From Cellvibrio sp. UBA7671 (GTDB taxonomy: Bacteria; Pseudomonadota; Gammaproteobacteria; Pseudomonadales; Cellvibrionaceae): a DNA stretch of 64,000 bases. Shown piece after piece: positions 9,407-19,365 of the stretch (its first letter is position 1; each line of letters begins with the position of its first letter). The notes beneath the pieces are model-generated. The model searched no databases. It was not told the origin of the DNA and was given only the letters and a program-made list of their open reading frames with translations. The stretch covers positions 372,001-436,000 of the forward strand of contig DLHJ01000019.1 of the NCBI GenBank assembly GCA_002483145.1. Reading direction: 5' to 3'. The position numbers and the translations under genes were made by a program.

Positions 9407-9429
9407 AATCGGTGGCTTTAATGGACGGC

Positions 9430-9457
9430 CTTGAAACTTTTCCGGGCGTCCCTATAT
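9430..9457 (+). promoter_or_regulatory. Sigma-32 (RpoH) type promoter for groES-groEL
   Basis: CTTGAAA (9430-9436) and CCCTATAT (9450-9457) are separated by 13 bases. The RpoH consensus is CTTGAAA, 11-16 bases, CCCCATNT, so the -35 is perfect and the -10 differs at one defined position. It lies about 100 bases before groES. Confidence 0.85.
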
Positions 9458-9558
9458 GTCATCACGCGGAGCCACAACGCTTTTTCCATACCCTCAGGGT
9501 GTCGGTGAAAGCCCGGTTCCAAGCTCGTTCAATCTGTTTTGTTAGGAGACAAAGTTCC

Positions 9559-9849
9559 ATGAAAATTCGTCCGTTGCATGATCGCGTTGTAGTTCGTCGC
9601 AAAGAAGAAGAAACCAAAACCGCTGGCGGGATCATCCTGTCGGGTGCTGCGAAAGAGAAGCCGAATCAAGGTGAAGTGCTGGCTGTTGGCAATGGCCGTG
9701 TACTGGCAAGTGGTGAATTGCGTCCTTTGGATGTGAAAGTTGGCGATGTAGTGGTGTTCGGTAAGTATGCAGGCAGCGATACCATCAATATCGATGGCGA
9801 AGAGCTGGTGATCCTGAGCGAATCCGATATCAAAGCGGTTCTGGTGTAA
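9559..9849 (+). CDS. groES: GroES, 10 kDa co-chaperonin
   Basis: The 96-residue co-chaperonin begins [14 protein letters not shown] and contains the mobile-loop region ([12 protein letters not shown]) that docks on GroEL. The frame is open upstream to 9412, but the ATG at 9559 is the start because TAGGAGA lies about 12 bases before it and the product then has the family length. GroES caps the GroEL cavity to support ATP-driven folding in the cytoplasm. groEL follows 91 bases downstream, and the pair has an RpoH-type promoter at 9430-9457. Confidence 0.98.
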   Translation: MKIRPLHDRVVVRRKEEETKTAGGIILSGAAKEKPNQGEVLAVGNGRVLASGELRPLDVKVGDVVVFGKYAGSDTINIDGEELVILSESDIKAVLV

Positions 9850-9916
9850 TCCACCGCTCAAGCCCGGATCTCAAGAATATAACGGTAGCCGCATAGCGTC
9901 GGCTTCCTGGTGTTAA

Positions 9917-11584
<1,668 letters not shown>

Positions 11585-11694
11585 GCCGTACACTCCGGTG
11601 ACTTGTAAAATGTACGCAAATATTTCTTTAGTTTGTTCAGCGCGTGAGCACCGCTATGGTGCCGACGCTGTTAAACAGTAATTTTGCGTTATAG

Positions 11695-11725
11695 TTGCGG
11701 CCCCTAGTGGGCCGCAATTGTTTTT
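11695..11725 (+). terminator. Intrinsic terminator downstream of groEL
   Basis: A strong GC-rich hairpin (TTGCGGCCC, 5-base loop, GGGCCGCAA) is followed by TTGTTTTT. It lies in the 291-base interval between groEL and sodB, where I see no other gene. Confidence 0.85.
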
Positions 11726-11875
11726 GGCGATTGTTGATTGCTTTTAGTAATAGATAGCCCCCAATTCTTGCGATAGCGAATTTTTAATAAGCGCAAATTT
11801 GTTTAGTTGTTATTATTCGCTACCGGATTTTAAACAGAGATAGAACCTAAACAACCGTGACCTAGGAGAAACATC

Positions 11876-12460
11876 ATGGCTTTTGAATTACCTGCACTGC
11901 CTTACGCAAAAGATGCATTGGCTCCCCACATTTCTGCTGAGACCCTGGAATTCCACCACGGCAAGCATCACAAGACCTACGTAGACAAACTGAATGGTTT
12001 GATCCCTGGCACCGAGTTTGAAGGCAAGAGCCTGGAAGAGATCATCAAAACTTCTTCCGGCGGAGTGTTCAACAATGCGGCGCAAATCTGGAACCACACT
12101 TTTTACTGGCACTGCCTGAGCCCTAACGGCGGTGGCGCAGCAACAGGTGCAGTGGCTGAAGCAATCAACAAAGCCTTCGGTTCATTCGATAAATTTAAAG
12201 AAGATTTCACCAACTCTGCTATCAACAACTTCGGTTCAAGCTGGACTTGGTTGGTGAAAAAGGCAGACGGTTCTGTTGCCATCGTTAACACCAGCAACGC
12301 AGCCACTCCGTTGACTGATGCTTCTGTTACTCCAATTCTGACTGTGGACTTGTGGGAACATGCTTACTACATTGATTACCGCAACGCACGCCCAACTTAC
12401 ATGAACGCTTTCTGGGCGTTGGTAAACTGGGAATTCGTAAACGCCAACTACAGTAAGTAA
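11876..12460 (+). CDS. sodB: Iron superoxide dismutase
   Basis: This is a 194-residue Fe/Mn-family superoxide dismutase converting superoxide to hydrogen peroxide and oxygen in the cytoplasm. Metal ligands are in place: H27 (EFHHGKHH), H74 (WNHTFYW), D158 and H162 ([12 protein letters not shown]). The segment [20 protein letters not shown] is typical of the iron form. AGGAGAAACATC precedes the ATG. It is monocistronic in appearance, with its own terminator downstream. Confidence 0.96.
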   Translation: MAFELPALPYAKDALAPHISAETLEFHHGKHHKTYVDKLNGLIPGTEFEGKSLEEIIKTSSGGVFNNAAQIWNHTFYWHCLSPNGGGAATGAVAEAINKAFGSFDKFKEDFTNSAINNFGSSWTWLVKKADGSVAIVNTSNAATPLTDASVTPILTVDLWEHAYYIDYRNARPTYMNAFWALVNWEFVNANYSK

Positions 12461-12473
12461 TTGGTTTTGCGGT

Positions 12474-12506
12474 ACAAAAAAACGGGCCTCGCGCCCGTTT
12501 TTTATT
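12474..12506 (+). terminator. Intrinsic terminator downstream of sodB
   Basis: ACGGGC and GCCCGT arms are flanked by an A-run on the left and T6 on the right, immediately after sodB. Confidence 0.88.
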
Positions 12507-12613
12507 ATGCGAAATAAAATACTTGGCCTATGTTTGTACTGGCCGCTGCTATAAAATGCGCGCACACATGATATTCATCTGATCACTGTCTCATTGTTAA
12601 GGTATTTGTTGTT

Positions 12614-13405
12614 ATGGAACGCAGAGAACCCACGTTATCTACCGGCGGAGTGTCCGAGCCGACAGAATCCGCAGCGCGTCGTCAACAACCTCAAGCACAC
12701 GACCATGACGACGATTTGCCACCGGCGCGACCAACTCGCAAGCCTACACCCCAATCGACCCCTGCCTATGCTCCGGCTGCTCCATCTAGCAGTGTGCCTG
12801 CTATCGCGCTGGTGATTGCGTTGGTAGCTGCCGGTGGTGCAGGGTTCCTGGGGTGGCAATTGTTTCAGGCGCAAGAGATGCTTAAACAGGCTGATACCCG
12901 TATTCAAGGGTTGGAGCAGCAGCTAAGTTTGACTTCAGAAGAGTCCAGCGCATCAGTAGTGACCTTGCAATCCAATTTAAAAAAATTGGATGCGGAAGTG
13001 CGCCGCATCGCGGGTCTGGTAGAGACCAATCGTAAAGCCATTGCAGCGAATACTGAAAAAACCACTGCCGTTGCACGCGATGCCGCCAATGCCCAAAAAT
13101 TAGGGACTGATGCAAAAGCGGGTGTGACTTCGCTCAAGCAAGAAGTGGCAGCCAATAAAACGGTTGCTGATGCTGCCGCTGCAAAAATTGATGGCATGAG
13201 CACCAGTGTGAGCCAGCAAACCCAGAGCGTTCAAAACCTGAAAGAAGAATTGGATAAAATGCAGTTGGAAATGACGGCGCTGGATAGTTTGGCGGCGCGT
13301 ATGCGCACTAATGAAGAAGCGATTTCTGCGATAGATGATTTCCGTCGCAGTACTAACCGTGAGATTTTACAAATCAAGCAACAAATGGGTACTGTACCCA
13401 AGTAA
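12614..13405 (+). CDS. Membrane-anchored coiled-coil protein of unknown function
   Basis: I do not recognise a family for this 263-residue protein. It has a hydrophilic N-terminus of about 60 residues rich in Pro, Asp and His (HDHDDDLPPARP), one transmembrane segment at about residues 63-82 (AIALVIALVAAGGAGFLGW), then about 170 residues of heptad-like sequence (EQQLSLTSEESSASVVTLQ... LKQEVAANKTVAD...) predicted to be a coiled coil. The layout suggests a type II inner-membrane protein with a long periplasmic coiled coil, as in some envelope-spanning or division-associated proteins. It lies between sodB and a convergent MCP gene, with no operon partner. AAGG lies upstream of the ATG. Confidence 0.8.
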   Translation: MERREPTLSTGGVSEPTESAARRQQPQAHDHDDDLPPARPTRKPTPQSTPAYAPAAPSSSVPAIALVIALVAAGGAGFLGWQLFQAQEMLKQADTRIQGLEQQLSLTSEESSASVVTLQSNLKKLDAEVRRIAGLVETNRKAIAANTEKTTAVARDAANAQKLGTDAKAGVTSLKQEVAANKTVADAAAAKIDGMSTSVSQQTQSVQNLKEELDKMQLEMTALDSLAARMRTNEEAISAIDDFRRSTNREILQIKQQMGTVPK

Positions 13406-13437
13406 TTACGCGCTACTCGAACGTAAGTTTTGGCGAT

Positions 13438-13477
13438 AAAAAAGGGGATCGATGAAGAATCGATCCCCTTTTGCTTT
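13438..13477. terminator. Bidirectional terminator between the coiled-coil gene and the MCP
   Basis: A perfect stem with arms AAAGGGGATCGATT-like and AATCGATCCCCTTT around a short GAAG loop, flanked by A and T runs. It can serve both convergent genes. Confidence 0.88.
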
Positions 13478-13479
13478 TG

Positions 13480-15597
13480 TTAACAGCGCAGTTGGGTTAG
13501 ATGGCTGTCGATATCCTGGGTAATTTTATCGACATTGCCACTGGCTGTATAAATGCTGTTTGAAAGCCGCTCCAATTCTTGTGTTGCGTCGCCGATGGCG
13601 GAAATATTGCGATTAATTTCTTCAGTGACCAGGTTTTGCTCTTCTGCAGCAGCGGCGACCTGGTAAGAACTGTCGGTGATGGCATTCATACCTTCAGTTG
13701 CCGTGGTTAATCGCTCATACGCGTGCTCTGCTTCAATTAATGTATCACCAACACGCTGAGTGTTTTGATTGATTTGTACAACCGTTTGATCGACTTGTTG
13801 CTGCAAGGCTTGAATCAATTGTTTAATTTCTTCAGTAGACTTTTGGGTGCGCGCAGCCAGTGAGCGCACCTCATCTGCAACCACTGCAAACCCTCGGCCT
13901 TGCTCGCCAGCGCGTGCTGCTTCAATTGCCGCATTGAGTGCAAGTAAGTTGGTTTGCGCCGCTATTCCCTGGATTACATCGGTAATGCCGCTGATTTTTT
14001 TACTGCTTTCAGCTACCAGTTGAATTTTTTGACTGGAGTTGGAAAAGTCGGTTGCGACACCTTTAAATTCTTCCACTGTACGCTGGAATAAATCGCGCGC
14101 ATTAGTAATGGCTTTGACTGAGCTTTCTGAGTCGGTGGAGGTGTTGCTCGCCAGCTTCGCCACTTCATTCGCCGTGGCCGACATCTCGTGGATTGCCGTC
14201 ATAATGTTGTGAATTTGTTCTACCTGCACTTCGGTCGCAGAGCGGGTATTTTTTGATGTGCCGGTTAAATTGTTGCATTGCTGTTTGAGTTCTTCGGAGT
14301 CGCGCTTGATGGCTAGGATCATCGCGCGCAATTTTTCGGTAAAACTGTTGAAGCCATCGGCCATATCAATTAATTCTTTATCTTTGGAGGGAATTAATTT
14401 ACGAGTCAGGTCGCCATCGGAGCTTGCGAGGTCGCGCATCATTGCACTCATGCGCACAATCGGTTGAGTCGAAGTTTTAATCCAGAGAGAGACAATCGCC
14501 ACAAAGACGATAAGCAAAACAATGGCGAGGCTAATCATATTGGTTGCTGTACGAATGCTGCTTTCCTGAAGTGACGTGGAAAGCGCATCGACCACCTCAT
14601 ACGCGATTGAACGCGGCGTCACTATCACCATCTTCCACTGATTTTGTACTGCATCTACTTTGATGGTTGCGATGGTAATAATATTGCCGTTGAAAACGAA
14701 TTGGTTTTTGCTGCTTTGTGCAATTGCGTCGGCGAGAGATTTGTCGCCTGCTTCAAGTGGTTTACCCAAAAGCTCTGGATGTTGATTGCTCGCCAGCACC
14801 AAATTTTTGGTACTTAACAGGTACATACTGGTTTTGCCGGAATAAAGCGATTGAGCCTGCGCGAGCAAGCGCTCTTGCAACACAGGTAAATTAATATCCA
14901 AACCACCCACACCACGAAATTGGTTGTTGACCACAACGGGCGCAACGACTGATGTCATCAGCATAAAGTTGCCAGGGCTGATTTCATAAAGGTAGGGCTC
15001 CATCAGGCAGGTTTTTACGGTGTCCTTGCTGCACAAATACCATTCAGATTTGCGCTGGCCATTTTCATCAAGGCTGGTATCGGTCTGCGAGGAATACTCA
15101 ATTTTATTGAAGACAGGTTTGCCATTTTCTTTGACCCAATAGATGGCCATGCTGCCGATTTCCGAGCTGTAGAGTTGGTCCCCCACAAACTCACTGTCGC
15201 GTCCGTCATAACCATTAGGATCAAATTGAGCGTAAATAGCTGAAATCGAAGGGGAGGAAAGCAACAGGTCATAAGTGAGTTGCTTAACCTGCGCGCGTGA
15301 ATAACCAGGCGCGCTCGCGCCAACCGCCGTGCTGCTGAGAATGGCGGCCAAATGTTGTGATATATCGGCGCTGCGATTGAGTAATGCACTGGTTTCCAAT
15401 GCACTGGCTTGAGCTATATCGCGCAGCCTGCCATCAATGGTCTCCTGCATTGAGCTGGCGCTTTGCTCGATTGAGGTTTCAGCACTATTGGACATAGAGC
15501 GCCAAGCGACAAAACTTAAACTGCCCATGCTAAAGGCGAGGATAAGTGCAATGCTGAGGCTGAGTTTGAAGCGCAGTGAAAACGAGTTCATAACCAT
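13480..15597 (-). CDS. Methyl-accepting chemotaxis protein with periplasmic dCache-type domain
   Basis: This is a 705-residue transmembrane chemoreceptor. It has an N-terminal membrane helix ([21 protein letters not shown]), a periplasmic region of about 300 residues typical of dCache sensors (WYLCSKDT... GVGGLDINL), a second membrane helix near residue 360 ([15 protein letters not shown]), a HAMP segment and a cytoplasmic signalling hairpin. The tip ([34 protein letters not shown]) is the CheA/CheW contact site. The ligand is unknown. AAGGA five bases before the first ATG supports the start at 15597; a second Met follows two codons later. It is a lone gene divergent from fumarase and may feed the che cluster 4 kb away or another array. 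Confidence 0.93.
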   Translation of the reverse strand: MVMNSFSLRFKLSLSIALILAFSMGSLSFVAWRSMSNSAETSIEQSASSMQETIDGRLRDIAQASALETSALLNRSADISQHLAAILSSTAVGASAPGYSRAQVKQLTYDLLLSSPSISAIYAQFDPNGYDGRDSEFVGDQLYSSEIGSMAIYWVKENGKPVFNKIEYSSQTDTSLDENGQRKSEWYLCSKDTVKTCLMEPYLYEISPGNFMLMTSVVAPVVVNNQFRGVGGLDINLPVLQERLLAQAQSLYSGKTSMYLLSTKNLVLASNQHPELLGKPLEAGDKSLADAIAQSSKNQFVFNGNIITIATIKVDAVQNQWKMVIVTPRSIAYEVVDALSTSLQESSIRTATNMISLAIVLLIVFVAIVSLWIKTSTQPIVRMSAMMRDLASSDGDLTRKLIPSKDKELIDMADGFNSFTEKLRAMILAIKRDSEELKQQCNNLTGTSKNTRSATEVQVEQIHNIMTAIHEMSATANEVAKLASNTSTDSESSVKAITNARDLFQRTVEEFKGVATDFSNSSQKIQLVAESSKKISGITDVIQGIAAQTNLLALNAAIEAARAGEQGRGFAVVADEVRSLAARTQKSTEEIKQLIQALQQQVDQTVVQINQNTQRVGDTLIEAEHAYERLTTATEGMNAITDSSYQVAAAAEEQNLVTEEINRNISAIGDATQELERLSNSIYTASGNVDKITQDIDSHLTQLRC

Positions 15598-15745
15598 TTG
15601 ATTCCTTGTGGACGTCGCTCATTTCAGCCTAGTTGGTTGTCGCTTGTTTGCACGCAATCTGGCGAAATAATCGGTCGGCATGGTGTAGAATTGCCGCCAC
15701 TTTTTACCCGGTCCGCTTTACGACCTAACAATCGAGAAGTCCATT

Positions 15746-17266
15746 ATGCCAACCGTGATTCGCCAACAAGACCTGATCGACAGCGTCGCCGATGCGCTGC
15801 AATTCATTTCCTATTACCATCCCGTTGATTTCATCCAGGCCATACACCAAGCCTATGAGCGGGAGCAAAGCAAAGCGGCAAAAGATGCTATGGCGCAGAT
15901 CCTTATTAACTCGCGCATGTGTGCCATGGGCCATCGCCCGATTTGTCAGGACACAGGTATCGTCACCGTATTTGTCACCGTGGGTATGGATGTGCAATGG
16001 GACGCGCAAATGAGCCTCACCGATATGGTTAATGAAGGTGTGCGCCGCGCTTATATGAATCCCGATAACGTACTGCGTGCATCGATCCTTGCCGATCCCG
16101 ACGGTGCGCGTAAAAACACTGGCGACAATACTCCAGCCGTTATTCACTACAACATCGTTCCCGGCAATACTGTCGATGTGCATGTCGCGGCCAAAGGCGG
16201 CGGATCTGAAGCAAAAACCAAATTTGCTATGCTGAATCCGTCTGACTCCGTTGTGGATTGGGTACTTAAGGTAGTTCCCGAGATGGGCGCTGGCTGGTGC
16301 CCGCCGGGTATGCTCGGAATTGGTATTGGTGGGACTGCTGAAAAAGCCATGCTGCTTGCGAAAGAGGCACTGCTAGATCCAGTTGATATTCAAGAACTGC
16401 AAGCGCGCGGTGCAAAAGATCGCTACGAAGAATTGCGCATTGAGCTGTACGACAAAGTAAATCGCTTGGGTATCGGCGCCCAAGGCTTGGGAGGTTTGAC
16501 TACCGTACTCGATGTCAAAATCAAAGATTACCCAACTCACGCCGCTAACAAAGCCATTGCAATTATTCCTAACTGCGCGGCTACCCGCCATGCGCACTTT
16601 GTATTGGATGGTTCGGGTCCAGCATTACAAACTCCTCCAGCGTTGGAAGACTATCCAGAAATCAGTTGGGATGTGGGCGATAGCGTGCGTCGCGTAAATC
16701 TCGATACATTGAAACCCGAAGATGTGTTGGAATGGAAAACCGGTGAAACCGTATTGCTCTCCGGCAAAATGCTCACCGGTCGCGATGCTGCACACAAGAA
16801 AATGACTGATATGCTCGCCAGGGGAGAGGAGTTGCCAGTGAGCATGAAAGGACGCTTCATCTATTACGTCGGCCCGGTTGATCCAATCCGCGACGAAGTG
16901 GTTGGTCCTGCAGGCCCCACGACCGCAACCCGCATGGATAAATTCACCCGCACCATGCTGGAGCAAACTGGTCTACTCGGCATGATCGGTAAATCCGAAC
17001 GCGGCCCTGCGGCAATTGAAGCCATTCGCGATAACAAATCCGTGTATTTAATGGCTGTTGGTGGCGCTGCTTATCTAGTAGCGCAAGCGATTAAATCCGC
17101 CAAGGTTCTGGGTTTCCCGGAATTGGGAATGGAAGCGATTTATGAATTTGACGTCAAAGATATGCCAGTAACTGTCGCGGTAGATTCGCGCGGCGAATCA
17201 GTGCACAACACTGGGCCGAAAATTTGGAAAGCAAAAATTGAAGAAGGTGTGTTACAGGTTCAATAG
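15746..17266 (+). CDS. fumA: Class I (iron-sulfur) fumarate hydratase
   Basis: This is a 506-residue class I fumarase, interconverting fumarate and malate in the TCA cycle with a [4Fe-4S] cluster. Cluster-ligand Cys residues are visible in RPICQDTG, AGWCPPGMLG and IIPNCAATRHAHF. The N-terminal alpha and C-terminal beta domains are fused as in FumA/FumB enzymes (MLTGRDAAHKKM, PVDPIRDEVVGPAGPTTATRMD). The symbol follows the E. coli and Pseudomonas usage. Class I enzymes are oxygen- and superoxide-sensitive, so a nearby sodB is biologically apt but not linked. A terminator follows at 17308-17346. Confidence 0.95.
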   Translation: MPTVIRQQDLIDSVADALQFISYYHPVDFIQAIHQAYEREQSKAAKDAMAQILINSRMCAMGHRPICQDTGIVTVFVTVGMDVQWDAQMSLTDMVNEGVRRAYMNPDNVLRASILADPDGARKNTGDNTPAVIHYNIVPGNTVDVHVAAKGGGSEAKTKFAMLNPSDSVVDWVLKVVPEMGAGWCPPGMLGIGIGGTAEKAMLLAKEALLDPVDIQELQARGAKDRYEELRIELYDKVNRLGIGAQGLGGLTTVLDVKIKDYPTHAANKAIAIIPNCAATRHAHFVLDGSGPALQTPPALEDYPEISWDVGDSVRRVNLDTLKPEDVLEWKTGETVLLSGKMLTGRDAAHKKMTDMLARGEELPVSMKGRFIYYVGPVDPIRDEVVGPAGPTTATRMDKFTRTMLEQTGLLGMIGKSERGPAAIEAIRDNKSVYLMAVGGAAYLVAQAIKSAKVLGFPELGMEAIYEFDVKDMPVTVAVDSRGESVHNTGPKIWKAKIEEGVLQVQ

Positions 17267-17307
17267 ATGGAAAGTGTGTAATCTCGTGTAATATTTTTCC
17301 CTTCCCT

Positions 17308-17346
17308 AAAAAAGCCGACAACGAATAACTGTCGGCTTTTTTATTT
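17308..17346 (+). terminator. Intrinsic terminator downstream of fumarase
   Basis: AAAGCCGACA and TGTCGGCTTT arms enclose a 9-base loop and are followed by TTTATTTC. The remaining interval to 17563 holds a weaker hairpin (AGCAGG at 17479-17484 with CCTGCT at 17495-17500) and no recognisable gene. Confidence 0.88.
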
Positions 17347-17563
17347 CTAAAAACAAATTTTAATGCAAAATTGTGATAAGAGTTCATCTTCTAAGTATTT
17401 CCTGCTCTTCATCGCGTGATTTGCATTAAGCGTTTCATTGCAAATTTATAAAAACCGCATCAAACCTCTAGCAAACAAAGCAGGCTGGAATAAACCTGCT
17501 ACTTTTAATAAATCGTGCAGTGGTCCCTGCCTAGTGTCAGGTGATTAGCATGCATTTGCTGCC

Positions 17564-18727
17564 ATGGAATCAATGAAGTTGGATGCGTTTATGCAGGTGA
17601 AATCTCTTTGGCTAATAGCCATTGCCTTGTTGGGCGGGTGCTTGTTGGGCATCTATCTCCATCCACTGGTTGGTCCGATTTTCGTGTCTGCAGTATTGGG
17701 GTATGCCTTGGTGTCGGCTATTAATAATAAATCGTCCGACGCTATTCAGGATCAAGCTGTTGCATCCGTCACAGCTCCCATCGCACTCTCTGAAACCAGT
17801 ATGGTTATCAATGAAATCGTGCAGGAAAGTATGAGCAATCTCGTTGCACAAATTGGCATCCAATCTGATGCGGTAAACACACTGTCAACTGCGTTTCAGG
17901 GAATTAAGAGTTTGTTGGAGGAGCAACAGAAAAGTGTAAAAAACCTGTTGCAGGATGTTGGTGACGACAATGGTAATGACGCGATTTCACAGAGTATGAG
18001 TAATTTTGCTGATAGCACTTATGAGCTGTTGAATCGATTTGTTGATACCACTGTAACGATGAGCGCTTCATTTATGGAGTTAGTTGAAAAAGTAGGATCG
18101 ATATCAGAAAAAATGCCCAAGGCTTTAAAGGCGTTGCAAGATATCGACCAGATTGCGTCGCAGACTAATTTATTAGCGTTGAATGCTGCCATAGAGGCTG
18201 CTAGAGCAGGCGAGAGTGGGAGGGGGTTTGCTGTTGTGGCAGATGAGGTGCGTGCTCTCTCAAACCGCTCGGCGGGGTTTAGCTTGGCGATCCAGACACA
18301 ACTGCGTGAAATAGCGCAAGGAATTGATGATCTTAAAGATACGGTCAGCGAAGTTGCGTCGCAAGATATGACCTATGTTTTACAAGTCAAAGCTAAAATG
18401 AAGTTAGTTAGTGATAATTTAATTCAAAGAGCTGAGCACGATCGGCAAGTTACGAAGCAGATGGAGCCTATCGTAGCTGGGTTAGTCTCTCAATTGCACA
18501 ATGCTATACGCGCACTGCAATTTGAAGACATGTCAACCCAAAACATGCGCTACATAATTCAGCGATTAGAAGAGTTAATTCCACTGGCTAGCTCTTTGAC
18601 TGCTTCGCACAATAATTTTTCACAGTTAACGAATGAATTAATTCGATATAAAGAAACTCGCACTCGTCAAAAACATAACCCCGTATCCGCCAGTTCGGTT
18701 GAAAGTGGCTCGGTAGATCTATTCTAA
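17564..18727 (+). CDS. Short membrane MCP-like signalling protein, first gene of the chemosensory cluster
   Basis: This 387-residue protein has two close N-terminal hydrophobic segments ([19 protein letters not shown] and [18 protein letters not shown]) with almost no periplasmic loop. A helical cytoplasmic region follows, bearing the MCP hairpin tip ([38 protein letters not shown]). It therefore lacks a classical sensor domain and may sense membrane or cytoplasmic state, or act as an array scaffold. The C-terminal part ([23 protein letters not shown]) is not typical of standard receptors. The start is uncertain: ATG at 17564 lacks a clear Shine-Dalgarno, and the in-frame ATG at 17573 follows GGAA. 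It begins a run of eleven same-strand che and partner-switching genes. Confidence 0.85.
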   Translation: MESMKLDAFMQVKSLWLIAIALLGGCLLGIYLHPLVGPIFVSAVLGYALVSAINNKSSDAIQDQAVASVTAPIALSETSMVINEIVQESMSNLVAQIGIQSDAVNTLSTAFQGIKSLLEEQQKSVKNLLQDVGDDNGNDAISQSMSNFADSTYELLNRFVDTTVTMSASFMELVEKVGSISEKMPKALKALQDIDQIASQTNLLALNAAIEAARAGESGRGFAVVADEVRALSNRSAGFSLAIQTQLREIAQGIDDLKDTVSEVASQDMTYVLQVKAKMKLVSDNLIQRAEHDRQVTKQMEPIVAGLVSQLHNAIRALQFEDMSTQNMRYIIQRLEELIPLASSLTASHNNFSQLTNELIRYKETRTRQKHNPVSASSVESGSVDLF

Positions 18728-18748
18728 ATTAATTGAGCAGGGAATTTT

Positions 18749-19027
18749 ATGAGTAATATAGTAACCATTAAAATGCCAAAGCGTTTTGATTATTCATCCA
18801 GTATGGAATTTAATTCAAAAGTTTCTGATCTCCTTGGCAATGCCGGCACTATCACCTTGGATTGTGTTGATTTGGAATATATTGATAGCGCTGGTATAGG
18901 CTTATTAGTTATGTCGCAAAAAAAAGCGCAAGCACGGCAGTCGAAACTGGTAATGATAAATTTAAAAACATCGCCAAAAGAAATTCTACAGTTGGCTAAT
19001 TTGCAAAAAATTATCGATATAAGCTAG
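18749..19027 (+). CDS. STAS-domain anti-sigma-factor antagonist-like protein 1
   Basis: This is a 92-residue single STAS domain. The segment VDLEYIDSAGIGLLVMSQ carries the Asp-Ser motif whose Ser is phosphorylated in SpoIIAA/RsbV-type antagonists. Such proteins bind an anti-sigma kinase or another partner when dephosphorylated. The neighbouring receiver-PP2C-HATPase protein (19366-21075) has both the phosphatase and kinase domains needed to switch it. It resembles the next gene at the N-terminus (MPKRFDY versus LPNKFDY), suggesting an old duplication. GAGCAGGGAATTTT precedes the ATG. Confidence 0.92.
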   Translation: MSNIVTIKMPKRFDYSSSMEFNSKVSDLLGNAGTITLDCVDLEYIDSAGIGLLVMSQKKAQARQSKLVMINLKTSPKEILQLANLQKIIDIS

Positions 19028-19075
19028 TTTTTCATTTTAAAAAAATAGATTAAATTTTACTGAGCGGGTTGGGCT

Positions 19076-19360
19076 ATGAGCAAGCATGCTAGCGTGGTTT
19101 TACCTAATAAATTTGATTATGGTTACCACACCGAATTTCAGCGGCAATGTTCGTTGTATATTGATGATGTTGCAGTTGACGGGATAATCTTTGATTTTAG
19201 CCGTGTTGAATACTTGGATAGTGCTGCGCTTGGAATGATGATGATGTGGCAGCGGCGCGCTGCTGCTGCGAATAAAAAAATGATGATTAAAGGTGCTAAA
19301 GGGGCTACAGCGCAAATATTGGCGATGGCAAATATGCAAAGGATTTTTGAGTACATCTGA
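19076..19360 (+). CDS. STAS-domain anti-sigma-factor antagonist-like protein 2
   Basis: This is a 94-residue single STAS domain with the phospho-acceptor Ser in VEYLDSAALGMMMMWQ. It is paralogous to the protein encoded 49 bases upstream, but the two are diverged, so they may bind different partners. GAGCGGG lies upstream of the ATG. The next gene starts 6 bases after its stop, which implies translational coupling with the phosphatase/kinase protein and supports a functional pair. Confidence 0.92.
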   Translation: MSKHASVVLPNKFDYGYHTEFQRQCSLYIDDVAVDGIIFDFSRVEYLDSAALGMMMMWQRRAAAANKKMMIKGAKGATAQILAMANMQRIFEYI

Positions 19361-19365
19361 TTATT

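Noticed and set aside
9412-9558. N-terminal extension of groES
   Set aside because: The frame is open but covers the heat-shock promoter, and the ATG at 9559 has a good ribosome-binding site and gives the 96-residue family length.
9284-9558. CIRCE (HrcA) element upstream of groES
   Set aside because: No TTAGCACTC-N9-GAGTGCTAA-like repeat is present; the palindrome there is different and the promoter is RpoH-like.
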